Assembly (NCBI GenBank): GCA_036274695.1 | Contig: DASUFF010000095.1 | Location: 1-46,819, forward strand | Direction: 5' to 3' | Length of the DNA stretch: 46,819 nucleotides | Source of the DNA: DASUFF01 sp036274695 | Lineage (GTDB): Bacteria > UBA10199 > JACPAL01 > GCA-016699445 | In this document: positions 8,726 through 16,737 of the stretch, one piece after another | How the letters are laid out: each line of letters opens with the position of its first letter | Position numbering within the stretch: position 1 is the first letter of the stretch | Notes under the pieces: generated by a model | What the model saw: only the letters and a program-made list of their open reading frames with translations | What the model was told of the DNA's origin: nothing | The model's database searches: none | Made by a program: the position numbers and the translations under genes

Positions 8726-9711
8726 GGGGGGAAGGTTCCTCGAACCATGTGAAGGGCGTACGGCAACGTCGCCCGAGCCAGCGCTTCGGTGGCGGTGCGC
8801 GGCACCATCGACGGCATATTGGTCACGCCGTAGTGAAGAACGCCGTACTTGAGAAAAATCGGCTTCTTGATCGTCGTCGGCCGGATCGTCTCGATGCAGC
8901 CGCCCTGGTCGATGGCGACGTCCACGATGACCGATCCCTTCTCCATCGTCGAAACCATCTTCTTCGTGACGATCCTCGGCGCGTGCCGTCCCGCGACGAG
9001 CACCGCGCCGATGAGCAAGTCCGTCCTCTTGAGGATTTCGGGCAACTCCGCAGGATCGCTCATCGGCTGGAACCTTTCCGCAAACTGCGCCGAGAGCTGC
9101 GAGAGCTTCTCCAGGTTCTTGTCGAAAACGGTCACGGTCGCCCCAAGACCGTGAGCGACACGCAGGGCGTTTCTTCCGACATGGCCTGCGCCCAGGATGG
9201 TGACGTGGCCGGTCCCTCCAGATCCGATCGCCGGGAGCAAGTTCCCCTTCCCACCCAAATCCCGACGCAGGTAATTCGCTCCGATAAGGGCGGCGAGGCA
9301 GCCGGCTATGTCGCTCATCGGCGCTAAGATGGGAAAGGAGCCCGATTCATCTCGAATCATCTCGTAGGGAATGGCCCTCACCTTCTTCTGTTTGAGCGCA
9401 CGCTCCAACTTGGGAAAGGCCGCAAGATGAAGGAAGGTGAAAAGGATCAGGCCCTCCCGAAAGAAGCGGAACTCTGAGGATTGGGGCTCCTTGACCTTCA
9501 GGACTAAGTCCGCCTGCCAAACCTGCTTGGCAGTCGCTTTAAGAACGGCGCCCACCTTCGCGTAATCGACATCGGCGTAACCTGCGTTCCGCCCCGCGCC
9601 GCGTTCGATCCAAACCTGCGCCCCCGCCTCGATCAAACGGCGGATGCCGGAGGGAGGCATCGCAACGCGATTCTCAAAAGGCTTCACTTCTCGGGGGATG
9701 CCGATCAGCAC
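8722..9711 (-). CDS. ald: alanine dehydrogenase, C-terminally short
   Basis: Alanine dehydrogenase interconverts L-alanine and pyruvate with NAD. The start is read as GTG at 9711, giving LIGIPREVKPFENRVAM, which matches the family N-terminus (xIGVPKExKxxExRVAL). The catalytic region (YEMIRDESGSFPILAPMSDIAG) and the NAD-binding Rossmann motif GAGHVG (in TILGAGHVGRNAL) are present, as is the segment near YGVTNMPSMVPRTAT. The protein is about 329 residues, whereas typical Ald proteins are 360-375. It stops after TLPYALHMVRG, so the usual C-terminal 35-40 residues are missing. The stop overlaps the 3' end of the convergent propeller gene. The gene lies 20 bp downstream of larE on the same strand, suggesting one transcript. 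It might still be active, but this is uncertain. Confidence 0.85.
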   Translation of the reverse strand: MLIGIPREVKPFENRVAMPPSGIRRLIEAGAQVWIERGAGRNAGYADVDYAKVGAVLKATAKQVWQADLVLKVKEPQSSEFRFFREGLILFTFLHLAAFPKLERALKQKKVRAIPYEMIRDESGSFPILAPMSDIAGCLAALIGANYLRRDLGGKGNLLPAIGSGGTGHVTILGAGHVGRNALRVAHGLGATVTVFDKNLEKLSQLSAQFAERFQPMSDPAELPEILKRTDLLIGAVLVAGRHAPRIVTKKMVSTMEKGSVIVDVAIDQGGCIETIRPTTIKKPIFLKYGVLHYGVTNMPSMVPRTATEALARATLPYALHMVRGTFPP

Positions 9712-9731
9712 ACAAAGAGTGTGCCACAGCT

Positions 9732-10541
9732 TCAGGTGATTTGGAACAGCACCTGATTGACGCTGCCCATCTTGTAACCGGCGAGGTCGAGGGCGCTGTA
9801 GAGGAATCCGTTTTCGCGACAGAGGCGGTCGACGCGAGAACGTGTGTCCGGATCCAGAAAACGTTCGAATTCCTCGGAACCGACCTCGATGCGCGCGATC
9901 GGCTCGTGGAAACGCACGCGGACGGTCCGGAACCCCATGCCGACCAGGGCGCTTTCGATCCGGTCGATGCGTCCGAGCCGCTCTTCCGTCACCTCCGTGC
10001 CCGGCGGGAAGCGCGACGAGAGACAGGCAAGCGCCGGTTTGTTCCAGGTGGAGAGCCCCAACGACTTCGAAAGCTCGCGAATCTCCGCTTTGGTGAGCCC
10101 CGCTTCCACCAAGGGACTGCGGACCCCGTTTTCGTCGGCCGCTTTCAGGCCCGGACGGTAGTCGCCCAAGTCGTCGACGTTCACGCCGTTGAGCAGCCAG
10201 CGGTATCCCCACTCGCGCGCCTTCGACGCCATCGTTTCGTAGAGCTCGGTCTTGCAGAAATAGCAGCGGTCGCCCCGGTTCGCCCGGTACTCGGGACGAT
10301 CCAGCTCTTCGGTCCTCAAGATCTCATGCTCGATGCCGATCTCGCGGGCGAGCCGTTGGGTCTCTTCCAGTTCATAAGTGGGATAAGAAGGCGAAATCGC
10401 GGTGACGGCTTTGACGCGTTTTCCGAGCCGGTCAAAGGCGACCTTCGCTAAGAAGACCGAGTCCACCCCTCCCGAGTAGGCTATAAGCGCGTTTTCGAGC
10501 CCCCCCAGGAGAGTGCCCAACCGTTCGAGCTTGTCCGTCAT
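9732..10541 (-). CDS. larE: ATP-dependent sacrificial sulfur transferase LarE
   Basis: LarE takes part in making the nickel-pincer nucleotide cofactor of lactate racemase and related enzymes, donating sulfur to a pyridinium dicarboxylate nucleotide. The 269-residue protein has the PP-loop SGGVDS at residues 23-28 and the conserved RCYFCKTELY segment near residue 92. Its ACLSSRFPPGT motif has a cysteine at residue 173, matching the sacrificial cysteine (Cys176) of the Lactobacillus enzyme. There is no additional C-terminal cysteine cluster, so it looks like the single-cysteine type rather than the [4Fe-4S] type. No larB, larC or larA homologue is in the window. The gene is divergent from the phasin-like gene and 20 bp upstream of ald. 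Confidence 0.92.
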   Translation of the reverse strand: MTDKLERLGTLLGGLENALIAYSGGVDSVFLAKVAFDRLGKRVKAVTAISPSYPTYELEETQRLAREIGIEHEILRTEELDRPEYRANRGDRCYFCKTELYETMASKAREWGYRWLLNGVNVDDLGDYRPGLKAADENGVRSPLVEAGLTKAEIRELSKSLGLSTWNKPALACLSSRFPPGTEVTEERLGRIDRIESALVGMGFRTVRVRFHEPIARIEVGSEEFERFLDPDTRSRVDRLCRENGFLYSALDLAGYKMGSVNQVLFQIT

Positions 10542-10622
10542 GACGCAAAACTGGTGTTATTCGGCCCTCAAGTCAAGCGGTTCGCGTTTGGAAAATGTCA
10601 AGAAAAAGTGACCCGGGAGTCC

Positions 10623-10651
10623 TTGACAGTCTATTTTCTTTCGACTAGTTA
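10623..10651 (+). promoter_or_regulatory. candidate promoter for the phasin-like gene and murI
   Basis: A consensus -35 hexamer TTGACA lies at 10623-10628. Seventeen bases later comes TAGTTA (10646-10651), a poor -10 match. The site is in the 200-bp divergent spacer between larE and the downstream genes, about 90 bp before the ATG at 10742, so a long leader is implied. The -35 is convincing and the -10 is not. Confidence 0.35.
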
Positions 10652-10741
10652 ACGCCAGGTTACAGCGAAAAACATGTTTCATTTTGTTTTTGGTCTTCCG
10701 GCGGATTCTGTCGATTCTCCGGAAGGTCGGAAGGGGGAGTT

Positions 10742-11080
10742 ATGTTACGAGAAGTCATCGAAGACGCGATCGCGAGGGGCGAGAGGCTCAAGAAGGACAT
10801 CGTCGGCCAGATCCTGAAATCCTCGACGCTGAACGATCTCATCCACAACCGGAAGTTCACGGAGACGATCGCGCGCGTGATCCAGACCAAGGACGAGATT
10901 GCCCGCTCCATCCATCGGAACGTTCAGGACGCCTTGCGCACCATGAGCATCCCTTCCAAGAACCAGATCTCCTCCTATGAGAGACGGATCGAGACGCTCG
11001 AGAGAAAGATCGATTCCATGGGCCGCAATCTGATGAAAAAGAAGCTGCATCGCGGCAACGGGAAGCGCCGTTCGCGTTAA
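10742..11080 (+). CDS. small phasin-like coiled-coil protein
   Basis: This 112-residue, highly charged, all-helical protein starts LREVIEDAIARGERLKKDIV and ends in a basic tail (KKKLHRGNGKRRSR). A coiled-coil stretch of heptad character (SYERRIETLERKIDSMGRNL) lies near residues 80-98. The composition and architecture resemble phasin-like or polyhydroxyalkanoate-granule-associated small proteins, but no diagnostic motif is visible and no PHA gene is in the window, so the name is tentative. A GGGGGAG ribosome-binding site precedes the ATG. murI begins two bases after its stop, so the two are almost certainly co-transcribed. The basic tail could also suggest nucleic-acid binding. Confidence 0.65.
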   Translation: MLREVIEDAIARGERLKKDIVGQILKSSTLNDLIHNRKFTETIARVIQTKDEIARSIHRNVQDALRTMSIPSKNQISSYERRIETLERKIDSMGRNLMKKKLHRGNGKRRSR

Positions 11081-11082
11081 CA

Positions 11083-11889
11083 GTGTCCCGCCGTCCCATC
11101 GGAATCTTCGACTCCGGCATCGGAGGCCTTACCGTCTTCAAGGAAATCGCCAAGATCCTCCCGAATGAGGACTTGGTGTATTTGGGCGACACGGCGCGCG
11201 TTCCTTACGGCACTAAATCCGCGGCCACCGTCACCCGTTACGCCGTTCAGAACGTCCGTTTTCTTCTTCGCGAAAACGTCAAACTCGTCATTGTAGCCTG
11301 CAATACGGCCTCCGCCTTCGCGCTGGAGGCACTGCGCCGCGAGTTCGATTTACCCCTCTTGGGCGTCATCGAACCGGGCGTGACGGGCGCCCTTCGGAGC
11401 GTGGCCTCCAAAAATCCAAAACGCATCGTCGTGATCGGGACCGAAGGAACCATCGCCAGCGAGGCTTATGGGCGCGCCCTCCGGCAACGCGACGATTCGG
11501 TCGACGCAAAAGGCGTCGCATGTCCCCTCTTCGTTCCGTTGGTGGAGGAAGGCTGGTGGGATACGGAGGTCACGGAGAAGGTGGCTCGTACGTATCTGGA
11601 TGAGACTTTAAAGACCGGTTTAGAGGCGATGATCCTGGGCTGCACCCACTACCCTCTCCTGAAGGGAACCTTGAGCCGTATTGCCGGTCCTCGAGTGGCC
11701 CTGGTGGATTCCGCCGAGGAGACGGCGAGAGAGACGGCGGTCCTCCTGGAGAAGGAAGGGTTGAAAAACTCCTCGTACGCCGCGCCCTCCCACAAGTTTT
11801 ATGTCACCGATTCGCCCGAGCGTTTTCAACGCGTCGGGAGTATGATCCTAGAACGGACGCTCTCGAACGCACACCATGTCGAAATCTGA
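11083..11889 (+). CDS. murI: glutamate racemase
   Basis: MurI converts L-glutamate to D-glutamate for the peptidoglycan stem peptide, in the cytoplasm. The 268-residue protein has the family motifs IFDSGIGGLTV (with the catalytic-site Asp at residue 10), the first catalytic cysteine in VACNTAS (Cys73) and the second in GCTHYPLL (Cys188). The start is GTG at 11083, two bases after the preceding stop. The 3' end overlaps the next gene by 14 bp, suggesting translational coupling. It supplies the D-Glu used by MurD, which is encoded in the dcw cluster of this window. Confidence 0.96.
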   Translation: MSRRPIGIFDSGIGGLTVFKEIAKILPNEDLVYLGDTARVPYGTKSAATVTRYAVQNVRFLLRENVKLVIVACNTASAFALEALRREFDLPLLGVIEPGVTGALRSVASKNPKRIVVIGTEGTIASEAYGRALRQRDDSVDAKGVACPLFVPLVEEGWWDTEVTEKVARTYLDETLKTGLEAMILGCTHYPLLKGTLSRIAGPRVALVDSAEETARETAVLLEKEGLKNSSYAAPSHKFYVTDSPERFQRVGSMILERTLSNAHHVEI

Positions 11890-12682
11890 GATCATCCTGA
11901 CGGACGGAGCGATGGGAACGATGCTCCTCCCCCATATCGCCCCGGGCACCTGTCTTGAAGGCTTGAACATCGGCCGTCCCGGCTTGGTCGAAGAAATCCA
12001 CCGTAGCTACGTCGACGCCGGCGCCGAAGCGCTCCTCGCTAATACGTTCGGCGGCAATCGTCCCCGACTGGCGCGCCATCGCCTGCAAAGGCGCCTGGAA
12101 GCCGTCAACCGGGCGGGTCTGCACATCGCCAAGTCTGCGGCCGGGAAGAGACCCGTTTACGCCTCCGTCGGTCCGTTGGGCCCGGCGGCCAAAAAAATGG
12201 CGTTTTCGGAGATGCGGAACCTTTTCCGGGAACAGGCCCTGGCCCTGAAGAAAGAGAAACCCCATGGGTACGTGGTCGAGACGATGACCTCGCTGACGGA
12301 GGCGGAGGCCGCGGTGGCGGCGATTCGCGGCGTCTCGGACGGAAGGATCGTCGTCCTGATGACGAAGATCCCGCGTTCGGCGCCGCTCTCGGCCGAGGCC
12401 GCCGAAATCATTTCGGTGACGCTCAAATCCGCCGGCGCCGACGTCTTAGGAGCCAATTGCGGCGCCGTGCCGGAAGACAGCTACGAGATCATCAAGGCCT
12501 TGTCCGCCGCCGGCGATGGCCCCTTCGCCGTCCGTATCGCCGGGGGCTTGCCCGGGCGCGTGCTTTCACCGGAAGATTTCGCCGAATGGGGACCGCGCTT
12601 TGCGAAACTGGGATGCCGTTGGATCGGAGGATGCTGCGGAACGACGCCGGCTCACATCCGGGCGCTCGGGGATCGTCTTTAG
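11876..12682 (+). CDS. homocysteine S-methyltransferase family protein
   Basis: The 268-residue protein has the fold of the zinc-dependent homocysteine methyltransferase domain (as in the N-terminus of MetH, MmuM and BHMT). It begins with the conserved DGAMGTML segment. The three expected zinc ligands are present: Cys195 in LGANCG and the Cys253-Cys254 pair in GGCCGTTP near the C-terminus. It has no pterin- or cobalamin-binding domains, so it is either a stand-alone methyltransferase using S-methylmethionine or a similar donor, or a subunit working with separate partners. The ATG at 11876 lies inside the end of murI. It ends two bases from the convergent transketolase stop, leaving no space for a separate terminator. 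Confidence 0.88.
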   Translation: MSKSEIILTDGAMGTMLLPHIAPGTCLEGLNIGRPGLVEEIHRSYVDAGAEALLANTFGGNRPRLARHRLQRRLEAVNRAGLHIAKSAAGKRPVYASVGPLGPAAKKMAFSEMRNLFREQALALKKEKPHGYVVETMTSLTEAEAAVAAIRGVSDGRIVVLMTKIPRSAPLSAEAAEIISVTLKSAGADVLGANCGAVPEDSYEIIKALSAAGDGPFAVRIAGGLPGRVLSPEDFAEWGPRFAKLGCRWIGGCCGTTPAHIRALGDRL

Positions 12683-12684
12683 GA

Positions 12685-14514
12685 TTATTTCAGGATTTCT
12701 TTGATCTTCCGGATAAGGGCCGCCGCCGAGAGGCCGGCCTGTTCGACCAACTCTTCGGGCTTGCCCGAACCGGGCATGATGCGAACCGCGACCTTGACGA
12801 CGGAGGCGACCGGCTTTTCGGCGAGAGCGCTCAAGACCGCGTCGCCCAATCCGCCTTCTTCCCAATGATCCTCGACCACCATCATCAGCTTGGTCTCTTC
12901 GGCCGCCTTGCGGAGCGTGGCGGCGTCGATGGGCTTGACGGAATAGCAGTCGATCACGCGGACGGCGAGGCCGTCCTTGGAGAGCTGATCGGCCGCCTTC
13001 AGCGACTCGTGAAGGGTCACGCCCGCGGCCACCAGCGTCAGACGATCCTTGGCCGACGAACGCAGGACCTTCGAGCCGCCGACTGGGAATTTCTCGCCCA
13101 CGTCGTAGAGGACCGGCGTCGCCGGGCGGCTGGTGCGGAGGTAGCCGATGCCCGAAGTCTTGATGAGTTCTTCCACGAGATATTCGGTCGAAACCGCGTC
13201 CGAAGGATAAAGCACGGTGCTGCCGTGGACGGCACGGAACATCGCGATGTCTTCCAAGCCCATCTGGGAGGGCCCGTCCTCGCCGATGGAAACGCCCACG
13301 TGCGAACCGACGCATTTGAGATTGGCCTCCGACACCGCGGCCATCCGGATCTGATCGTACGCACGCGTCAAGAAGGCGGCGAAGGTGGACGCGAAGGGGA
13401 CCTTGCCGCGCCGGGCGAAGCCGACACCCACGCCGATCATGTTCTGCTCGGCGATGAACATCTCGAAGTAATGGTCCTTCTTCTTCTCCATCAGGATCTC
13501 GGCGAAGGTGGAGTTCTTCGTCTCCGCGTCGATGGAGACTAAATTCGGGTACTTGTCGATCAAGCGCGCCAGCGCCATCCCGTAAGCCTTGCGGGTCGCG
13601 ACGGCGTCGCCCTTCTTGTAGGCCGGCGGCGGGACGTCGACGGGGGCGGTGGTCGCCGGTTTCTTGTCTTCCGGTTTCTGAACGCTTCCTTTGAGCTTCG
13701 TATCGACGGGCCCGAGCTCCTTCAGCGCCTTTTCCAAATCCGCCGCCGACAGGGCCTTGCCGTGCCAACCGGCCTTGTCCGCCAGGAAGGAAACGCCCGC
13801 GCCCTTCAAGGTCTTGGCGACGATGACCTTGGGGCGGCCGTTGACGGCGAAGCACTGCTCGAAGGCCTTTTCGATCTCGGGCAGGGAATGCCCGTCGATG
13901 GTGACGACGTCCCAGCCGAAGGCGGCGAGGCGCTTGGAATAGGCCTCGGTGTCATGGCCGTACATCGTTTCCTGGGATTGGCCCAGTCGATTGACGTCGA
14001 CGATGGCGATCAGGTTGTCGAGTTTGTAGTACGAAGCGATTTGAGCGGCCTCCCATACGGAGCCTTCCGCCATCTCGCCGTCGCCCAGCAGGACATAGGT
14101 CCGGTAGGGAAGCTGATCGAGGTTCTTCCCGTTCAAGGCCATTCCCACGCCGATCGAAAGGCCCTGTCCGAGACTCCCGGTGGCGGCCTCCGCATAACGG
14201 AACTGCGGCGTCGGGTGTCCTTGCAACGGGCTGCCTAATTTCCGGAGAGACTTCAGCTCCGATTCCGTCAGAACGCCGGCCGCGCCGTAGAGGGCGTAGA
14301 GCAAGGGAGCGGCATGGCCTTTGGAGAAGATGACCCGGTCGTTGTTGGGATGTTCGGGACGGTCCAAGTCGGCCTTCAGGTATTTGAAGAAAAGGGCCGT
14401 CGTTAAGTCGACCGCGGAGAGGGAAGACGTCGGATGGCCCGTTCCCGCCTCCGTCGTCGAAATCAGGATGTAATAGCGTACCAGCCGCGCCAAATCTTGC
14501 AGGGATGCCGTCAT
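12685..14514 (-). CDS. tkt: transketolase
   Basis: Transketolase moves two-carbon ketol units between sugar phosphates in the pentose phosphate pathway, using thiamine diphosphate. The chosen ATG at 14514 (TASLQDLARLVRYYIL) gives 609 residues, close to the compact, animal-type transketolases (about 620) rather than the 660-residue E. coli form. Domain order is: the TPP-binding domain with GDGEMAEGSVWEA and VDVNRLGQS, a Lys/Pro/Ala-rich linker near residues 275-300, the pyrimidine-binding domain with the catalytic glutamate in FIAEQNMIGVG, and the C-terminal transketolase domain. An in-frame TTG 39 bp upstream is possible but less likely. The gene is divergent from the processing protease and convergent with the methyltransferase gene. 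Confidence 0.94.
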   Translation of the reverse strand: MTASLQDLARLVRYYILISTTEAGTGHPTSSLSAVDLTTALFFKYLKADLDRPEHPNNDRVIFSKGHAAPLLYALYGAAGVLTESELKSLRKLGSPLQGHPTPQFRYAEAATGSLGQGLSIGVGMALNGKNLDQLPYRTYVLLGDGEMAEGSVWEAAQIASYYKLDNLIAIVDVNRLGQSQETMYGHDTEAYSKRLAAFGWDVVTIDGHSLPEIEKAFEQCFAVNGRPKVIVAKTLKGAGVSFLADKAGWHGKALSAADLEKALKELGPVDTKLKGSVQKPEDKKPATTAPVDVPPPAYKKGDAVATRKAYGMALARLIDKYPNLVSIDAETKNSTFAEILMEKKKDHYFEMFIAEQNMIGVGVGFARRGKVPFASTFAAFLTRAYDQIRMAAVSEANLKCVGSHVGVSIGEDGPSQMGLEDIAMFRAVHGSTVLYPSDAVSTEYLVEELIKTSGIGYLRTSRPATPVLYDVGEKFPVGGSKVLRSSAKDRLTLVAAGVTLHESLKAADQLSKDGLAVRVIDCYSVKPIDAATLRKAAEETKLMMVVEDHWEEGGLGDAVLSALAEKPVASVVKVAVRIMPGSGKPEELVEQAGLSAAALIRKIKEILK

Positions 14515-14595
14515 AATGTCTGGATTCCTAACGAGGTCGATCCGCGATTGCAAGAAGAGAACATCCGTGTGATGATGCGTTTCGGGGAGGATGCC

Positions 14596-15885
14596 TTGAG
14601 ATTCCGGACCGCGGTCGCTCTAGCCTGTCTGATCGTCCTCACCCCCCTTCCCCACCCTTCCGAGGCAAAGACCAAGGAACCCAAGGAGCCGGTCGAGGCG
14701 AGCCCCTCCGCCAACCTTTATAAGGAACTCGATCTCTTCACCAAGGTCTTGAACCTGGTTGAAGAAGGCTACGTGGATAACCCCAACGACCGGGACATGG
14801 TCTACGGGGCCATCCGAGGCCTCCTCTCCACCCTGGACCCTCACTCCGTTTTCATGACGCCCGACGCCTACCGGGAGCTGAAGGTGGATACCGAAGGGCG
14901 CTTCGGCGGCGTGGGCATCGAGGTGACGGTCAAGAACAACGTCTTGACCGTCGTCACCGCCATCGAGGGCTCGCCGGCGGAGAAGGCCGGAGTCAAGGAA
15001 GGCGACCGGATCCTCAAGATCGATGGGATCTCCACCAAGGACATCGGCTTGACCGAAGCCGTCCGCCGGATGCGCGGCTCGCGGGGCGCCAAGGTCCACT
15101 TAACCCTGCTCCGCGAAGGCCATTCCGAACCCATCGAGGTCTTCCTCAAGCGCGACACGATCCGCATCAAGAGCGTCCGCGCCGATCCGCCCGAGGACGG
15201 CTACGGTTACGTGCGCATCTCTTCGTTCCAGGAGGACACGTCCGAGGAGTTGAAAAAGGCCCTGGACGGCTTGGAGAAGAAGAACAAGGGGCCTTTGAAG
15301 GGACTGCTGCTGGACCTGCGCAACAACCCCGGCGGTCTGTTGGACGAGGCCGTCGACGTCAGCGACTTTTTCCTCGAATCCGGCACCATCGTCACCACGG
15401 CCACACGCAATCACGAAGTGGACCGGCGCACGGCCGCGAAGGACGGCTCCGAGCCGTCCTATCCCGTCATCGTCCTGGTGAACGGCGGGAGCGCCTCCGC
15501 TGCCGAGATCGTCGCGGGCGCCTTGCAAGACCAGAAGCGGGCCGTTCTCCTGGGCACCCAGACCTTCGGCAAGGGCACCGTCCAGACCATCTTCGAACTG
15601 GGCGACGGCGCGGCCCTCAAACTCACCGTCGCCAAGTACTACACGCCCAAGGGCCGCTCCATTCAGGCCCAAGGCATCCGGCCGGACATCATCGTCCCGG
15701 CTCAAAAACCCCGCGCGCGTGCGGCCAAGGATCGTTCCCTGAAGGGAAAGGAACCCGAGACTCGGAAGTCGCCGGATTCCGAAAAATCGCCGGAAAAATC
15801 GGAAGACGAGGATTATCAAAGACAGGTCGCCCTGGATCGCTTAAAGAGTTGGCAGGATTTTGACAAACCCCGTCGGCGCCCCTGA
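14596..15885 (+). CDS. ctpA: carboxy-terminal processing peptidase (S41 family) with PDZ domain
   Basis: This periplasmic serine protease of the CtpA/Prc family trims or degrades proteins from their C-termini. The start is assigned to TTG at 14596 because a strong Shine-Dalgarno (GGGGAGG, 14584-14590) lies five bases upstream; this gives 429 residues beginning RFRTAVALACLIVLTPL, a normal signal peptide. ATG codons at 14572 and 14575 are alternatives with a poorer ribosome-binding site. A PDZ domain (about residues 90-165) precedes the S41 protease domain. The catalytic pair is Ser301 in GGSASAAEIVAG and Lys326 in FGKGTVQ, with the usual spacing of 25. The C-terminus is a charged Lys/Glu/Ser-rich tail. 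Substrates cannot be told from sequence. Confidence 0.93.
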   Translation: MRFRTAVALACLIVLTPLPHPSEAKTKEPKEPVEASPSANLYKELDLFTKVLNLVEEGYVDNPNDRDMVYGAIRGLLSTLDPHSVFMTPDAYRELKVDTEGRFGGVGIEVTVKNNVLTVVTAIEGSPAEKAGVKEGDRILKIDGISTKDIGLTEAVRRMRGSRGAKVHLTLLREGHSEPIEVFLKRDTIRIKSVRADPPEDGYGYVRISSFQEDTSEELKKALDGLEKKNKGPLKGLLLDLRNNPGGLLDEAVDVSDFFLESGTIVTTATRNHEVDRRTAAKDGSEPSYPVIVLVNGGSASAAEIVAGALQDQKRAVLLGTQTFGKGTVQTIFELGDGAALKLTVAKYYTPKGRSIQAQGIRPDIIVPAQKPRARAAKDRSLKGKEPETRKSPDSEKSPEKSEDEDYQRQVALDRLKSWQDFDKPRRRP

Positions 15886-15894
15886 ATCCATTCT

Positions 15895-16680
15895 CTACTG
15901 CGTGTGCAGGATCGGCGAAGGACGGGCGGCCAGTTTGGCCGATTCCCGGCGGATGATCCGCATGGCGGTCGGCAGCGATTTCTTGACGCCCCACTTCATC
16001 AAGAATTTGGGCACGAAGGACCCGGGATCGGTCTCGACGCGGTAGTGCAGAAAGGTCCTCTTGGGATCGCCTTCGAAGGGCTCCAGCCGGAAATCGCCGG
16101 ACAAGGTCTTCACGTTCCCGGCGCTTTTTTCCCACGAGCAGCGGTAGATCATCTTGGAGGACTGGGTTTCGTCGTTCTCGTTCTTTAAGACGATCCACTT
16201 GTTGGAAACGGGCCAGGGAAGGTCGTAATACTGGAAGGTGTAGTTGGTCCAAACCGCGTTCGGCTTCTGTCCGTCCATGGGATCGAAGCTCCGCTCTCCC
16301 AGCATCTTGTAAAACTCCTCCACTTTTTTCAGCGGCACGGAGGCCTTAGCGACCTCCTCGGAGACGGCACGGCTGTCCGCCAGTTGGGGGAGCTTGTAGT
16401 ACTTCCAATCGTTGGCCTGGACGAAAAGCCTCCAGACGACCTTCGGCGGGGCGTCCACCACGCCCTCCATCACCCCCCAGACCCCCTTCTTGAGGTAGCC
16501 TCCATCGGTGAAGATGTCGCCTTTGCGGAGATGCGCCTCGCGGTCCGTGCCGTCGGCGGAATCGGAGGTCGAAAGCGGCCGGGATTCCGGCTCCTTCGGA
16601 GGCGCGGACAGGAGGAGACCGGATTGACCGGCAAGTCCGATAGCGGTAAAAAGAAGGACCCGAAAGAGGCGTTTCTTCAT
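15895..16680 (-). CDS. secreted SRPBCC/START-like protein
   Basis: The ATG at 16680 opens a signal peptide (KKRLFRVLLFTAIGLAGQSG), giving 261 residues. The mature part has the layout of the SRPBCC (START/polyketide cyclase-like) fold: a first strand and helix with MEGVVDAPPKVVWRLFVQANDWKYY split across residues 65-90, several beta strands (NYTFQYYDLPWPVSNKWIV), and a long C-terminal helix (KSLPTAMRIIRRESAKLA). Such domains bind hydrophobic ligands; no ligand can be named here. The gene is divergent from acs with a 57-bp gap and convergent with ctpA, so it is probably transcribed alone. Confidence 0.75.
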   Translation of the reverse strand: MKKRLFRVLLFTAIGLAGQSGLLLSAPPKEPESRPLSTSDSADGTDREAHLRKGDIFTDGGYLKKGVWGVMEGVVDAPPKVVWRLFVQANDWKYYKLPQLADSRAVSEEVAKASVPLKKVEEFYKMLGERSFDPMDGQKPNAVWTNYTFQYYDLPWPVSNKWIVLKNENDETQSSKMIYRCSWEKSAGNVKTLSGDFRLEPFEGDPKRTFLHYRVETDPGSFVPKFLMKWGVKKSLPTAMRIIRRESAKLAARPSPILHTQ

Positions 16681-16737
16681 AGGATCTTTGTAACCGATTT
16701 TCGCCGTTTTGCCCACGCGAAACAAGGGGGTGCGCCG

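Noticed and set aside
9712..10212. N-terminal extension of the alanine dehydrogenase frame into larE
   Set aside because: The extra residues are an off-frame reading of larE and the conserved Ald N-terminus begins at the GTG at 9711.
16384..16737. Upstream extension of the acs frame
   Set aside because: It would overlap the divergent SRPBCC gene, and the ATG at 16738 has a ribosome-binding site and gives the normal family length.
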